The translations under genes were made by a program, and so were the position numbers. The notes beneath the pieces are model-generated. The model saw nothing but the letters and a program-made list of their open reading frames with translations, was not told the DNA's origin and did no database searches. This document shows positions 8,197 to 16,070 of a DNA stretch of 39,561 nt, piece by piece. Position 1 is the first letter of the stretch; each line of letters begins with the position of its first letter. Source of the stretch: Verrucomicrobiota bacterium (GTDB lineage: Bacteria > Verrucomicrobiota > Verrucomicrobiia > Opitutales > Opitutaceae); assembly GCA_026398135.1 (NCBI GenBank), contig JAPLTN010000091.1:1-39561 (forward strand), in the 5' to 3' direction.

Positions 8197-8510
8197 ATCA
8201 CGGCCTGTCTGCCACGACGGTCGAGAAAATCCACAAAGTGCTGTCGCTGCATCCGCAAGTCGAACGAGCCATCCTCTACGGCTCTCGGGCCAAGGGGAAC
8301 TTCAAGCCCGGCTCGGATATTGACCTGACGCTGGTCGGTGAAGGACTGGCCGAACGTATCCGCGGCCAGATAGACGAGGAGCTGGACGATCTGCTGCTGC
8401 CCTACGAGTTCGACCTGTCCGTGCTTGACGAGATTACGCACGCGGAGCTGCTCGATCACATCAAGCGGGTGGGCGTGGTCTTTTACGAAAAGCAACCGTT
8501 GCCCGCATGA
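8193..8510 (+). CDS. mntA: MntA-type minimal nucleotidyltransferase antitoxin
   Basis: 105 residues, a minimal nucleotidyltransferase (HI0073-like). It carries G30-S31-x10-D42-I43-D44, the GSx10DxD signature with both metal ligands. The downstream region PYEFDLSVLDEI holds the third acidic position. In the HepT/MntA toxin-antitoxin system this enzyme adds AMP units to the Tyr of the HEPN toxin and silences it. It overlaps hepT upstream and hsdR downstream, each by ATGA, so toxin, antitoxin and restriction subunit are co-translated. Confidence 0.88.
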   Translation: MNHGLSATTVEKIHKVLSLHPQVERAILYGSRAKGNFKPGSDIDLTLVGEGLAERIRGQIDEELDDLLLPYEFDLSVLDEITHAELLDHIKRVGVVFYEKQPLPA

Positions 8511-11245
8511 ACGAAGCCGAGACCCGTGCCGAGCACATCGACCCCGCCTTGAAGGCAGCGGGCTGGGGCGTCGTCGAGGGCAGCAAGATCCTGCGCGAGC
8601 ATCGCATCACCGCCGGTCGCATCGAGGGACACGGGCGGCGTGGCAAGGCCGACATCGCCGATTACGTACTCGTCTATCGCAACACCAAGCTCGCCGTCAT
8701 CGAGGCCAAGGCGTGGGACGAGGCGCTCACCGAGGGCGTCGGCCAGGCCAAGGACTACGCCGCCAAGCTGGCGATCCGCTTCGCCTACTCCACCAACGGA
8801 AAGGGAATCTACGCCATCGACCTGGAGACGGCCAAGGAGGGCGAAATCGCCGCCTACCCGACCCCCGACGAACTCTGGGCGCTCACCTTCGCCGAAGCGA
8901 ACGCGTGGCGCGACCGTTTCGCCGCCGTGCCGTTTGAGGACAAGGGCGGATCGCATCCCGGCCGCTATTATCAAGACATCGCCGTCGAGCGCGTCATGCA
9001 GGCCATTGCGGAGGATCGCCAGCGCATCCTGCTCACCCTCGCCACGGGCACGGGCAAGACCTTCATCGCCTTCCAGATCGCTTGGAAACTCTTTCACGCC
9101 CGCTGGAACCTGAGCCGCGAAGCCACCCGCCGCCCGCGCATCCTTTTCCTCGCTGACCGGAACATTCTGGCAAACCAAGCCTACAACGCGTTCTCCGCCT
9201 TCCCCGAGGACGCGCTGGTGCGTATCGAGCCCGCCGACATCAAGAAGAAGGGCAAGGTCCCCAAGAACGGCAGCCTGTTCTTCACCATCTTCCAGACCTT
9301 CATGGCTTCGGCAGGCTCAGCCACCGGGGCCTCGGTCCCTGAGCCTGCCGAACAGGTAGTCACCGAAGACTTAAAACAACCGGTCAGTGAGCGTGACGAA
9401 CTGGTCGAACTGCCAGTGCCCACTGAAAAAGCGGATGGCTGCATGTATATTCTCGAATGTGGAGACGGCAGTTTCTACACAGGAAGCACGACCGATTTGC
9501 GCATACGGTTGGATCAACACCGAATGGGTGAAGGCGCAAAACACACCGCAGCACGGCTCCCCGTCAAACTCGTCTACTATGCGCCGTTTGACCGGATCGA
9601 TAAGGCCTTTGATCGCGAGAAACAGGTGCAGGGTTGGAGCCGCGCCAAAAAAATCGCCCTGATCCAAGGTAACGTCAGTAAATTGAAGCAGCTGTCATCG
9701 AGCTATTCAATTCCTGCGCCTGTCAGAAGGATGGTTCCTGAGCCTGTCGAAGGATACTTTGGCGAGTATCCGGCGGACTTTTTCGACTTTATCGTCATCG
9801 ACGAGTGCCATCGCGGCGGCGCCAACGACGCGAGCACCTGGCGGGAGATTTTGGAGTATTTCTCCCCAGCGGTTCAGCTCGGCCTCACCGCCACGCCCAA
9901 GCGCAAGGACAACGTCGATACCTACGCCTACTTTGGCGAGCCGGTGTATATCTACTCGCTTAAGCAGGGCATCAACGACGGCTTCCTGACTCCGTTCAAG
10001 GTGAAGCAGATTCAGACCACCCTGGACTACTACATCTACACCCCCGACGACGCCGTGGTGGAGGGTGAGATCGAGCAGGGGAAACTTTACGAGGAGGCGG
10101 ATTTTAACCGCAGAATCGAGATCCGTGAGCGGGAGAAGAAGCGGGTGCAGCTCTTTCTCGCCCAGATCAACCAGAACGAGAAGACCCTGGTCTTCTGCGC
10201 CAACCAGTCGCACGCCCTGCTCGTGCGCGATCTCGTAAACCAGCTCAAGACGAGCAAAGATCCGAACTACTGCGCGCGGGTTACGGCCGACGACGGCGAG
10301 CGCGGCGAGCAGGCCTTGCGGGATTTCCAAGACAACGAGAAGACCATCCCCACGATTCTCACCACGTCGCAAAAACTCTCGACCGGCGTGGATGCGCGCA
10401 ACATCCGCAACATCGTCCTGATGCGGCCGGTCAACTCGATGATCGAGTTCAAGCAGATCATCGGCCGGGGCACGCGCCTCTACGACGGGAAGGACTATTT
10501 CACGATCTACGACTTCGTAAAGGCGCACCTAAACTTCCAAGACCCCGAGTGGGACGGCGAGCCCATCACTCCCATCAGTCCCATTTCTCCCACAGCTCCC
10601 ATCACCCCGCCGCCGGGGCCACCCACGCCCCCCGAACCGCCCATCGCCCCACCCCGCCAGAAAGTGAAAGTCCGTCTCGCCGACGGCAAAGAGCGCAGCA
10701 TCCAGCACATGATGACGACGACCTTCTGGCACCCCGATGGGACGCCGATGAGCGCGCAGCAATTCATGGAACTGCTCTTCGGCAAACTGCCCGACTTCTT
10801 CCAAAGCGAAGCCGAACTCCGCGCCCTCTGGAGCGCGCCCGACACCCGCGCCAAACTCCTTCAAGGCCTCGCCGAAAAGGATTTCGGCCACGATAAGCTG
10901 GTCGCGATGCAGCAACTGATCGACGCGGAAAAAAGCGACCTCTTCGACGTGCTCGCCTACGTCGCCTATTTGTTACCCCCGGTTACGAGGGCCGAACGGG
11001 CAGACCATGCGCGGGTGTATATCAACTCCCACTTCACCGCGAAACAGCAGGCGTTCCTCAATTTTGTGCTTCAGCACTACGTCACGGAGGGCGTCACGGA
11101 ACTGGATCAGAGCAAGTTGAAGCCGTTGTTGCGGCTCAAGTATCACGACTCCATCGCCGACGCCGTGGCGGACTTGGGCGGAAAACCGGAGGAAATCGGC
11201 CAAGTTTTCGCGGGTTTCCAGAAACACCTCTACGCCAAGACGTAA
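8507..11245 (+). CDS. hsdR: HsdR, type I restriction subunit (EcoEI-like) with embedded GIY-YIG domain
   Basis: 912 residues. The N-terminal PD-(D/E)xK nuclease shows D52 and E66-A-K68. The SF2 translocase has Walker A TGTGKT at 180-185, DECH at 432-435, a TATPKR motif III near 461, and QIIGRGTR at 650-657. A C-terminal EcoEI-type helical domain spans about 740-905. HsdR cuts unmethylated DNA after ATP-driven translocation in complex with HsdM and HsdS. Between motifs I and II, where the family reads IFQTFM then YFGEYPADFFD, this protein carries about 140 extra residues: a palindrome-coded stretch, a complete GIY-YIG nuclease domain (313-395) and a second repeat-coded stretch (402-417). A Pro-Thr-Ser-rich repeat linker lies at about 685-715. 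The frame stays open throughout. Whether the restriction activity survives is unknown. Confidence 0.92.
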   Translation: MNEAETRAEHIDPALKAAGWGVVEGSKILREHRITAGRIEGHGRRGKADIADYVLVYRNTKLAVIEAKAWDEALTEGVGQAKDYAAKLAIRFAYSTNGKGIYAIDLETAKEGEIAAYPTPDELWALTFAEANAWRDRFAAVPFEDKGGSHPGRYYQDIAVERVMQAIAEDRQRILLTLATGTGKTFIAFQIAWKLFHARWNLSREATRRPRILFLADRNILANQAYNAFSAFPEDALVRIEPADIKKKGKVPKNGSLFFTIFQTFMASAGSATGASVPEPAEQVVTEDLKQPVSERDELVELPVPTEKADGCMYILECGDGSFYTGSTTDLRIRLDQHRMGEGAKHTAARLPVKLVYYAPFDRIDKAFDREKQVQGWSRAKKIALIQGNVSKLKQLSSSYSIPAPVRRMVPEPVEGYFGEYPADFFDFIVIDECHRGGANDASTWREILEYFSPAVQLGLTATPKRKDNVDTYAYFGEPVYIYSLKQGINDGFLTPFKVKQIQTTLDYYIYTPDDAVVEGEIEQGKLYEEADFNRRIEIREREKKRVQLFLAQINQNEKTLVFCANQSHALLVRDLVNQLKTSKDPNYCARVTADDGERGEQALRDFQDNEKTIPTILTTSQKLSTGVDARNIRNIVLMRPVNSMIEFKQIIGRGTRLYDGKDYFTIYDFVKAHLNFQDPEWDGEPITPISPISPTAPITPPPGPPTPPEPPIAPPRQKVKVRLADGKERSIQHMMTTTFWHPDGTPMSAQQFMELLFGKLPDFFQSEAELRALWSAPDTRAKLLQGLAEKDFGHDKLVAMQQLIDAEKSDLFDVLAYVAYLLPPVTRAERADHARVYINSHFTAKQQAFLNFVLQHYVTEGVTELDQSKLKPLLRLKYHDSIADAVADLGGKPEEIGQVFAGFQKHLYAKT
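9303..9757 (+). mobile_element. Putative GIY-YIG cassette bracketed by CTGAGCCTGTCGAAGG-type repeats, in frame inside hsdR
   Basis: The left end is a perfect 14-base inverted repeat, TTCGGCAGGCTCAG (9307-9320) with CTGAGCCTGCCGAA (9339-9352). The right end has two direct copies, a degenerate one at 9711-9730 and CCTGAGCCTGTCGAAGG at 9737-9753. Between them, 9443-9673 encodes an 80-residue GIY-YIG nuclease that begins with its own ATG: Y314-I-L, Y324-T-G, R332 or R334, H338 and metal-binding E371 (REKQVQGW). The core residues are intact. The cassette replaces nothing obvious in HsdR and preserves the frame. The mobile nature is inferred from the repeats and the abrupt break in HsdR homology. 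Confidence 0.65.
10559..10612 (+). repeat. TCCCAT-word tract in the hsdR linker
   Basis: A run of (A/T)CTCCCATCA-like words coding EPITPISPISPTAPITPP in frame, between the helicase core and the C-terminal domain of HsdR. It resembles the tracts around the four-helix-bundle gene (4132-4187 and 4773-4833). It could be a flexible linker made from the same repeat family. Confidence 0.55.
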
Positions 11246-12833
11246 ACCTCAGGCAAAACAGCCTAAAAGCCTTTATCGCAAACCTTACGACTTGGGCGCC
11301 GCCAGCACGTGGAAATTGGCCATGCTGATGCCGGAGAGCATCGCCGAGAAAACCCTGGTCGGTGCCGGCTAGATAGACGTTGGCCAGGGGCGTGCGGCCG
11401 TCGCGGATTTTCTTGGGTGACCCGTAGATCGCCCCGCCGAAGTGCCCGGTGAACTTGGTAATGGTGCGCGGCGTAAACATATCCGTCGCCACCGTGGCTT
11501 GTGCTAGCGCGTCGGTGCCGGGGTGCGGTGGAAGGAAACGCAGCGCGCTGCGCTGGATGTCAGCATACCAGCGTTGTTTCTCCGCTTGATAGGCGGCCTC
11601 GTCGGGGAGGGTCGTCCAGTAATCGTAGTTCGCCAGACAGGTGCAGCGGAAAAGACCTTCGGTAAGCGCCTGACCTTCGGGAAACGCGAAGTTGTTGGGC
11701 AGGCAAATCACGCCGCTGCGCGCATCGACCGGGCCGGCTGACTGCTCGTAGCTGAAGCGCTCCGAGTCGTTGAAAAAGATGATCGTATCGTCGCCCCAGC
11801 CCAGTGCAGCGGGCGCACGGTCGAGCACCGTGATGGTCTCGCAGTAGCTCAGGCGACCGAAGGGGTGCGGGCGCAGGTAGCGGGGAGCGGGGAGCAAGGA
11901 ACCTGAGGCGGACGGAGAAAGCTCGGATATGTTTCTGTGGTTCGGGCCGGTTTCTTCAACTCCTCTCTCCTCGCTCCTTGCTCCCTGCTCGCACAGCCGC
12001 TCCGTCTCCGCCGCGCCGATGGTGCTGATCACGTGGGTGGCGGTGATCTCGGTGCCGTCGTCGAGCACGAGCCGGTCGGCGCTGCCGGCCCCGGCGATGA
12101 TTTGGCGGACGCCGCATTTCATCCGGCGTTCGCCGCCAGCCTGGCGGTATTTTTCCAACAACACCCGTAGCACCAAGCGCACGCCCTCGACCGGACGGGC
12201 GAAACCTTCGAGGAAGAGGGCTTTGAACATGATCACGAACTGGCCGAACTCCATGTCGTGCTCGGTGGCGCTGCCGTAATACATCAACGGGCAGAAAAGC
12301 ATGTCCTCCAGCAGCGGATCGCACAGGTGGCGGCGCACCACGGCGCGGGCGCTTTCGGGCACGGCATCAAGCGAGACGTCGTCGTAGGTTTTCACCAGCG
12401 CCACGAGGCGGCGGAAACCGTCGATCTGGGCGGGGAATTTCTGCGCCACCTCGGCCTCCAGCACGGCGAAGTCGTTGGTGAACGTGAGCGAGGTTTCGCC
12501 CGCCGGTCCGAAGGCGATGCGGGAGCGTTTTTGCGGGTGCAGGGCGAACTCCTCGCGGTCGATGCGGAGCTGGCGCAGGAGTTTGCCCAGCGGCGTGCCC
12601 TTGGTGCCGGGTGGCACCCAGTTGGTCATGGCGTGCAGACCCACATCGTATTTGCGGCCGGAAATCGAGTAGAACGAGTTGAGCCCGCCGACGACGTTGT
12701 GGCGCTCGAAGATGCACACGCGTTTGCCGAAGTGCGCCAGGCGGATGCCGGCGGCGAGCCCGGCCATGCCCGCGCCGATGATGGCGACGTCGTAGTGGGA
12801 TGAGGTGTTCAAAGTTAAAACGGGGAATTCCAT
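11136..12833 (-). CDS. FAD-dependent phytoene-desaturase-like oxidoreductase with shifted C-terminus
   Basis: NAD(P)/FAD-binding amine-oxidase-superfamily protein of the CrtI/RetSat-like group. The N-terminal dinucleotide fold is AIIGAGMAGLAAG (about residues 18-30) followed by FERHNVVGGLNS, and the C-terminal FAD segment VYLAGTDQGFLG is present. Substrate unknown; a carotenoid or other lipid desaturase/isomerase is likely. After GFLG the frame shifts: the expected ending AMLSGISMANFHVLAAPKS-stop is present in another frame, with its stop at 11285-11287. As written, the protein runs on with about 70 unrelated residues and overlaps the convergent hsdR by 110 bases. Probably a deletion of a few bases near 11345. 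Residues about 282-317 are an in-frame palindromic insert. Either effect could inactivate it. Confidence 0.78.
   Translation of the reverse strand: MEFPVLTLNTSSHYDVAIIGAGMAGLAAGIRLAHFGKRVCIFERHNVVGGLNSFYSISGRKYDVGLHAMTNWVPPGTKGTPLGKLLRQLRIDREEFALHPQKRSRIAFGPAGETSLTFTNDFAVLEAEVAQKFPAQIDGFRRLVALVKTYDDVSLDAVPESARAVVRRHLCDPLLEDMLFCPLMYYGSATEHDMEFGQFVIMFKALFLEGFARPVEGVRLVLRVLLEKYRQAGGERRMKCGVRQIIAGAGSADRLVLDDGTEITATHVISTIGAAETERLCEQGARSEERGVEETGPNHRNISELSPSASGSLLPAPRYLRPHPFGRLSYCETITVLDRAPAALGWGDDTIIFFNDSERFSYEQSAGPVDARSGVICLPNNFAFPEGQALTEGLFRCTCLANYDYWTTLPDEAAYQAEKQRWYADIQRSALRFLPPHPGTDALAQATVATDMFTPRTITKFTGHFGGAIYGSPKKIRDGRTPLANVYLAGTDQGFLGDALRHQHGQFPRAGGAQVVRFAIKAFRLFCLRFTSWRRGVSGNPRKLGRFPPVFRPSPPRRRRWSRDT
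11885..11990. repeat. GGAGCAAGGA-type palindromic insert within the FAD oxidoreductase gene
   Basis: Arms GAGCGGGGAGCAAGGA (11885-11900) and TCCTTGCTCCCTGCTC (11975-11990) are inverted with one mismatch, separated by 74 bases. The insert is read through in frame as a Ser/Glu-rich stretch (ARSEERGVEETG...SGSLLPAPRY) that interrupts conserved sequence of the enzyme. It is unrelated in sequence to the repeats in hsdM and hsdR. Confidence 0.7.
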
Positions 12834-12885
12834 TCATCGAAGGACCACCGGCAAGTCCCGTCCGACGATTACCAATCCCAAGCTC

Positions 12886-13423
12886 TCACGCCGCCCGATT
12901 CAGGTCGCGCACGCGGTCGGTGACGAAGCGACGGAAGAATTTGTTTTCGAAGAACTGCTTAAATAACTGGGTATCATCCTTGAGCAGCGTTACTTCGATG
13001 CGTTTAAGCGCGGCATCGTGTTCGATATCGGCGCTGGCCGGGGTGTTTTTTTCGGGCGTTTTGATAGGCCGCATCCGCCGCCACCTTCGGCGCGATGTCG
13101 TCGCTAATGCGCTTCATCACCAGATCTGCGTCGCTGAAGAGGGTGCCGAAGTGCTGATTGAAGGTTTTGAGTATGTTGCTCAGGCGATCCAGTTCGGACT
13201 CCCGTTTGAAGCCGCCACCCTCGACGGGCGCGGGGGCTATCTCCGCCTCCGTGTTGGCGAGCCGGATGCTTTCTATGGCTTTTTTCTCCACCCGGTAGTT
13301 GTCCATGTCGATGGATTCGAGTATGCCTTTTGAAAGATCTTCCTCCTTCGGCGCGGGCAGCTTCGGCACGAGCAGATTTAGCAGGATGGAGCGTTTTTCC
13401 CACGCGACATTGGCATAGGGCAA
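12886..13423 (-). pseudogene. C-terminal remnant of a second type I hsdR (EcoR124-like)
   Basis: About 175 codons match the helical C-terminus of EcoR124-type HsdR: DRLSNILKTFNQHFGTLF, DDIAPKVAADAAYQNA, then HDAALKRIEVTLLKDDTQLFKQF in the next frame. The change of frame falls in a run of seven T at 13046-13052; six would restore KNTPAS. The 5' part (nuclease and helicase) is absent and the fragment stops against transposase sequence near 13425. This type differs from the EcoEI-like hsdR upstream, so it is debris of another restriction system, not a duplication. Confidence 0.75.
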
Positions 13424-13429
13424 AACCGA

Positions 13430-13890
13430 AGCGAGAAACTCATAGGTATCTTTACTCCGCGCTTGAGGTGGCTGGCGATGGATTGGCCGAAGCCATGTTC
13501 GCCGACGGCGTCAGCTTGGAAATGAGCCACGCCTTCCTGCGCCAGCTCGGCGCACGCGATCCTCAAGCCGTGCATGTGGTCATCTGGGATCAGGCAGGCT
13601 TTCATCAAAACACCGAAACCCCGATCGAGGAATTACCCTCGAACGTCCGTATTGTTTCGCTGCCGCCCTACAGCCCGGAACTCAACCCAGTCGAAAAACT
13701 CGGCGATCTGATCAAAGACCGCATCGGCAACATCCTTTACGAAACGCTGCCAGACATCGAAGCCGCCATAAGCGAAAAAACACGCCCTATCTGGCACGGC
13801 CCGGAGCGCGTTCGCAGCTTGATTGGCGACGGCTGGCTCCTGACTAAAATAAACTCTACCTTCAATCCCTATAGACCCGTTTTGATCTAG
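13430..13890 (+). pseudogene. IS630-family transposase fragment (C-terminal DDE domain)
   Basis: About 150 codons of a DDE transposase: RYLYSALEVAGDG, VHVVIWDQAGFH with the second catalytic Asp, LPPYSPELNPVEKL with the third acidic residue, and GNILYETLPDIEAAI. The N-terminal helix-turn-helix and first catalytic Asp are missing; the 5' end fuses with hsdR remnant sequence near 13425, so the element is dead. Similar LPPYSPELNP motifs are diagnostic of IS630. Downstream 13891-14173 holds no gene or clear inverted repeat that I can support. Confidence 0.8.
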
Positions 13891-14173
13891 AAAGAGTATA
13901 ACACGACTTTAAAACCGACAACGGTTAAATTAAACTCGGTGTGTGTCGATATCAGAGGCAGACATCGCGACTCCGCCCCATTCCCGCCGCCACCCGCTCG
14001 AAGCTCTCGCCAAGACCTATACCCCCCCAGCGCCACCCTGCCTTACCCGCCGGTGGCCAACCCCCGCACAGGTGCAGACGACCCTTCAGCGCAGTCCTCG
14101 GGAATGAGGCGGACGCGATCAGTCCCGCAATCACCCTAACCGGGGCGCGTGGCTGATCACCTTCCTGCCGCCC

Positions 14174-15631
14174 CTACCACTGGCAAGGACACGGTTCCGC
14201 GATCGGCACATCGCGATGCCGGATCAAAACCCGCTCAAACCACGACAGCGGACGCATTAGCAGATGGTCGTCGGTCAACCCGCGCCGACGCCCGATCAGG
14301 AAGCGCTCACCGCGATAGATTCCGATCACGTAATAATCCGTTTTTATGTCCGCTGCCAGGCGGCGAAACTCCGGCTCGGTCAACAACCGCGAACCATCCC
14401 GATACGCGGCAAACTCGGGATGATTGCTGCCCAGCACCCGCACCACCTCCGTGCGGGTCCAAAACCACTCGGGGCGCGCCACCAAATGGTTGGGCGAGTC
14501 GCCCTGCAAACGCAGGTTGCTGAACATCGTAAACGTGCCCTGCGTCCCAAAACCCACGTAGGGCGACACCCCCAACACCACCACCGGGGCGAGCATAGCC
14601 AACAGCCAGCGTGGTCGGGGTCCGGCCACCTCCGCCACCCCGACTGCCGCTTTGCGCTCCACCCACAGCGCCCACCCCGCCAACCCGACCGCCGGCAACG
14701 ACCACGCCAGCCAAAGCACGGTCACGAAATGCGGCCTCGGGTGAAAAAACCGATACTCCGTCGTAATAGCCAAAAAGACCGCCATCGCCCCCATCGCCTT
14801 AAGAATCCGCGCCCGCCCATCTCGTCGTTCTAAAAACGCCACCACCGGCGCGACCTTGTCCGCCCAGCGGTCAAATGCCCGGTCCGGCATCCACGGCAGC
14901 AAACAGACAAACGCCAGACTCGAAAAACTGCTGATTCCCAAAATCGGCACCAAGCCCATCGCCACATGAAAACCCAGCGCCAGCGCCAAGCCCCACGTCC
15001 GAGTGCGTCGCCACCCGAGCAAAACGGGCAAGGCCAGCTCCAGCCCGAGCGTCAACCCGATGGCCACACGCTGTGGCCACCCCGCCGCCAAGGCGGCGGC
15101 GACCCCCGGCCACGTCCCCAGTCCGTAGGCGTTGACCGCCTTGACCAAAAACACCGCTGCGCAGCTCGCCTGCGGGTCAAAAAATCCGGTGTTCAACTTC
15201 GCCCACAACGAAAACCCGTAGAGCATCAGAAACGCCACGCGCAACAGCGGAGCCGCCGCCGCGTATAGCCGCTCCGGCGACCCCCTTTCGACGCCTTCTC
15301 GCCGCCGCCACGTCTCCGCCAGCGCGACCAAAAACGCCAGCGCCAGCCAAAATTCCAAAACCATGTGGTTCGAGAGCACTTCATACTCGCGCCCCAGCAC
15401 GACCACCGTCGACACGAGAAATCCGGCCAGGCGTCCGATCGACGAGGGACGGGCCACCAACGCCAGCGTGGCGATCAGGTACCACGCCCCCGGCACACTG
15501 CCAAAGCCCAGCCGCTCAAACGTGAGGTGGTGCACCACGCCCGCCACGCCCCACGCCAGAGCAAGCAAAGTCAGCCTCTGTCGGCCGCGCGTTGCTTGGC
15601 TGGCATGCAACTCCGGCCTCATCGTGGTCAC
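14174..15631 (-). CDS. Multi-pass membrane protein, HTTM-like
   Basis: 485 residues with about 9-11 hydrophobic segments between residues 20 and 365, then a soluble C-terminal domain of about 120 residues. A YGFSLWAKLNTGFFDP stretch (about residue 140-155) and long Leu/Ala-rich helices recall the HTTM (vitamin-K-dependent carboxylase-like transmembrane) family. No catalytic Lys of the carboxylases can be assigned. Function unknown. The C-terminus ends close to a CPCQW motif. The stop of the Fe-S gene lies 26 bases upstream, so the two may share a transcript with pdxA and lpxA. Confidence 0.6.
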   Translation of the reverse strand: MTTMRPELHASQATRGRQRLTLLALAWGVAGVVHHLTFERLGFGSVPGAWYLIATLALVARPSSIGRLAGFLVSTVVVLGREYEVLSNHMVLEFWLALAFLVALAETWRRREGVERGSPERLYAAAAPLLRVAFLMLYGFSLWAKLNTGFFDPQASCAAVFLVKAVNAYGLGTWPGVAAALAAGWPQRVAIGLTLGLELALPVLLGWRRTRTWGLALALGFHVAMGLVPILGISSFSSLAFVCLLPWMPDRAFDRWADKVAPVVAFLERRDGRARILKAMGAMAVFLAITTEYRFFHPRPHFVTVLWLAWSLPAVGLAGWALWVERKAAVGVAEVAGPRPRWLLAMLAPVVVLGVSPYVGFGTQGTFTMFSNLRLQGDSPNHLVARPEWFWTRTEVVRVLGSNHPEFAAYRDGSRLLTEPEFRRLAADIKTDYYVIGIYRGERFLIGRRRGLTDDHLLMRPLSWFERVLIRHRDVPIAEPCPCQW

Positions 15632-15657
15632 ATTGCCCGACGCCTACACCGCCCGCA

Positions 15658-16053
15658 TCAAACCGAAAAACTCTCCCCGCAGGAGCACGAGGCTTTGGCG
15701 TTGGGATTGGTAAACTTGAAGCCGCCCGCGATCAGGGCCGAGGAATAGTCGATGTGCGTGCCCTTCAGATAGAGTGCGGTCTTCGTATCCACGATCACCC
15801 GCACGCCGGCGGAGGGCACCAAAATGTCGCCTTTCCTGGCCTCGGGTGCGAACCGCAGTTTGTAGCTGAGCCCGTTGCAACCACCGCCAGAAATGGCGAC
15901 CCGCAGGAACTCGCCTTGTTTCTCGCGCGCGATCAAAGCCGCCACTTTGCGACCCGCCGCCTCGGTCAACTGCACCAGACGCTCATCGCCCACCCGCACC
16001 CCTTCCGGCAAAGGCGGCAAAACAGGTTCGGACACGAGGGCGGTGGTTTCCAT
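15658..16053 (-). CDS. A-type iron-sulfur carrier (IscA/ErpA/SufA family)
   Basis: 131 residues. The A-type carrier signature is complete: GGGCNGLSY with Cys, and C-terminal CSCGESF with the two further Cys. These three Cys hold an Fe-S cluster, which is passed to apo-proteins. The ATG at 16053 is chosen; an earlier in-frame start would overlap pdxA. It follows pdxA by 17 bases on the same strand. Which of IscA, ErpA or SufA it equals cannot be decided without relatives. Confidence 0.9.
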   Translation of the reverse strand: METTALVSEPVLPPLPEGVRVGDERLVQLTEAAGRKVAALIAREKQGEFLRVAISGGGCNGLSYKLRFAPEARKGDILVPSAGVRVIVDTKTALYLKGTHIDYSSALIAGGFKFTNPNAKASCSCGESFSV

Positions 16054-16070
16054 GACAACAACGAAACGAC

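Noticed and set aside
9301-9757. CRISPR-like array
   Set aside because: Repeat copies are few, partly inverted, not evenly spaced, and translated in frame; no array elsewhere in the window.
13952-14134. 60-codon open frame in the spacer after the IS630 fragment
   Set aside because: No ribosome site, no similarity that I recognise, and the spacer has the same codon-like bias in several frames.
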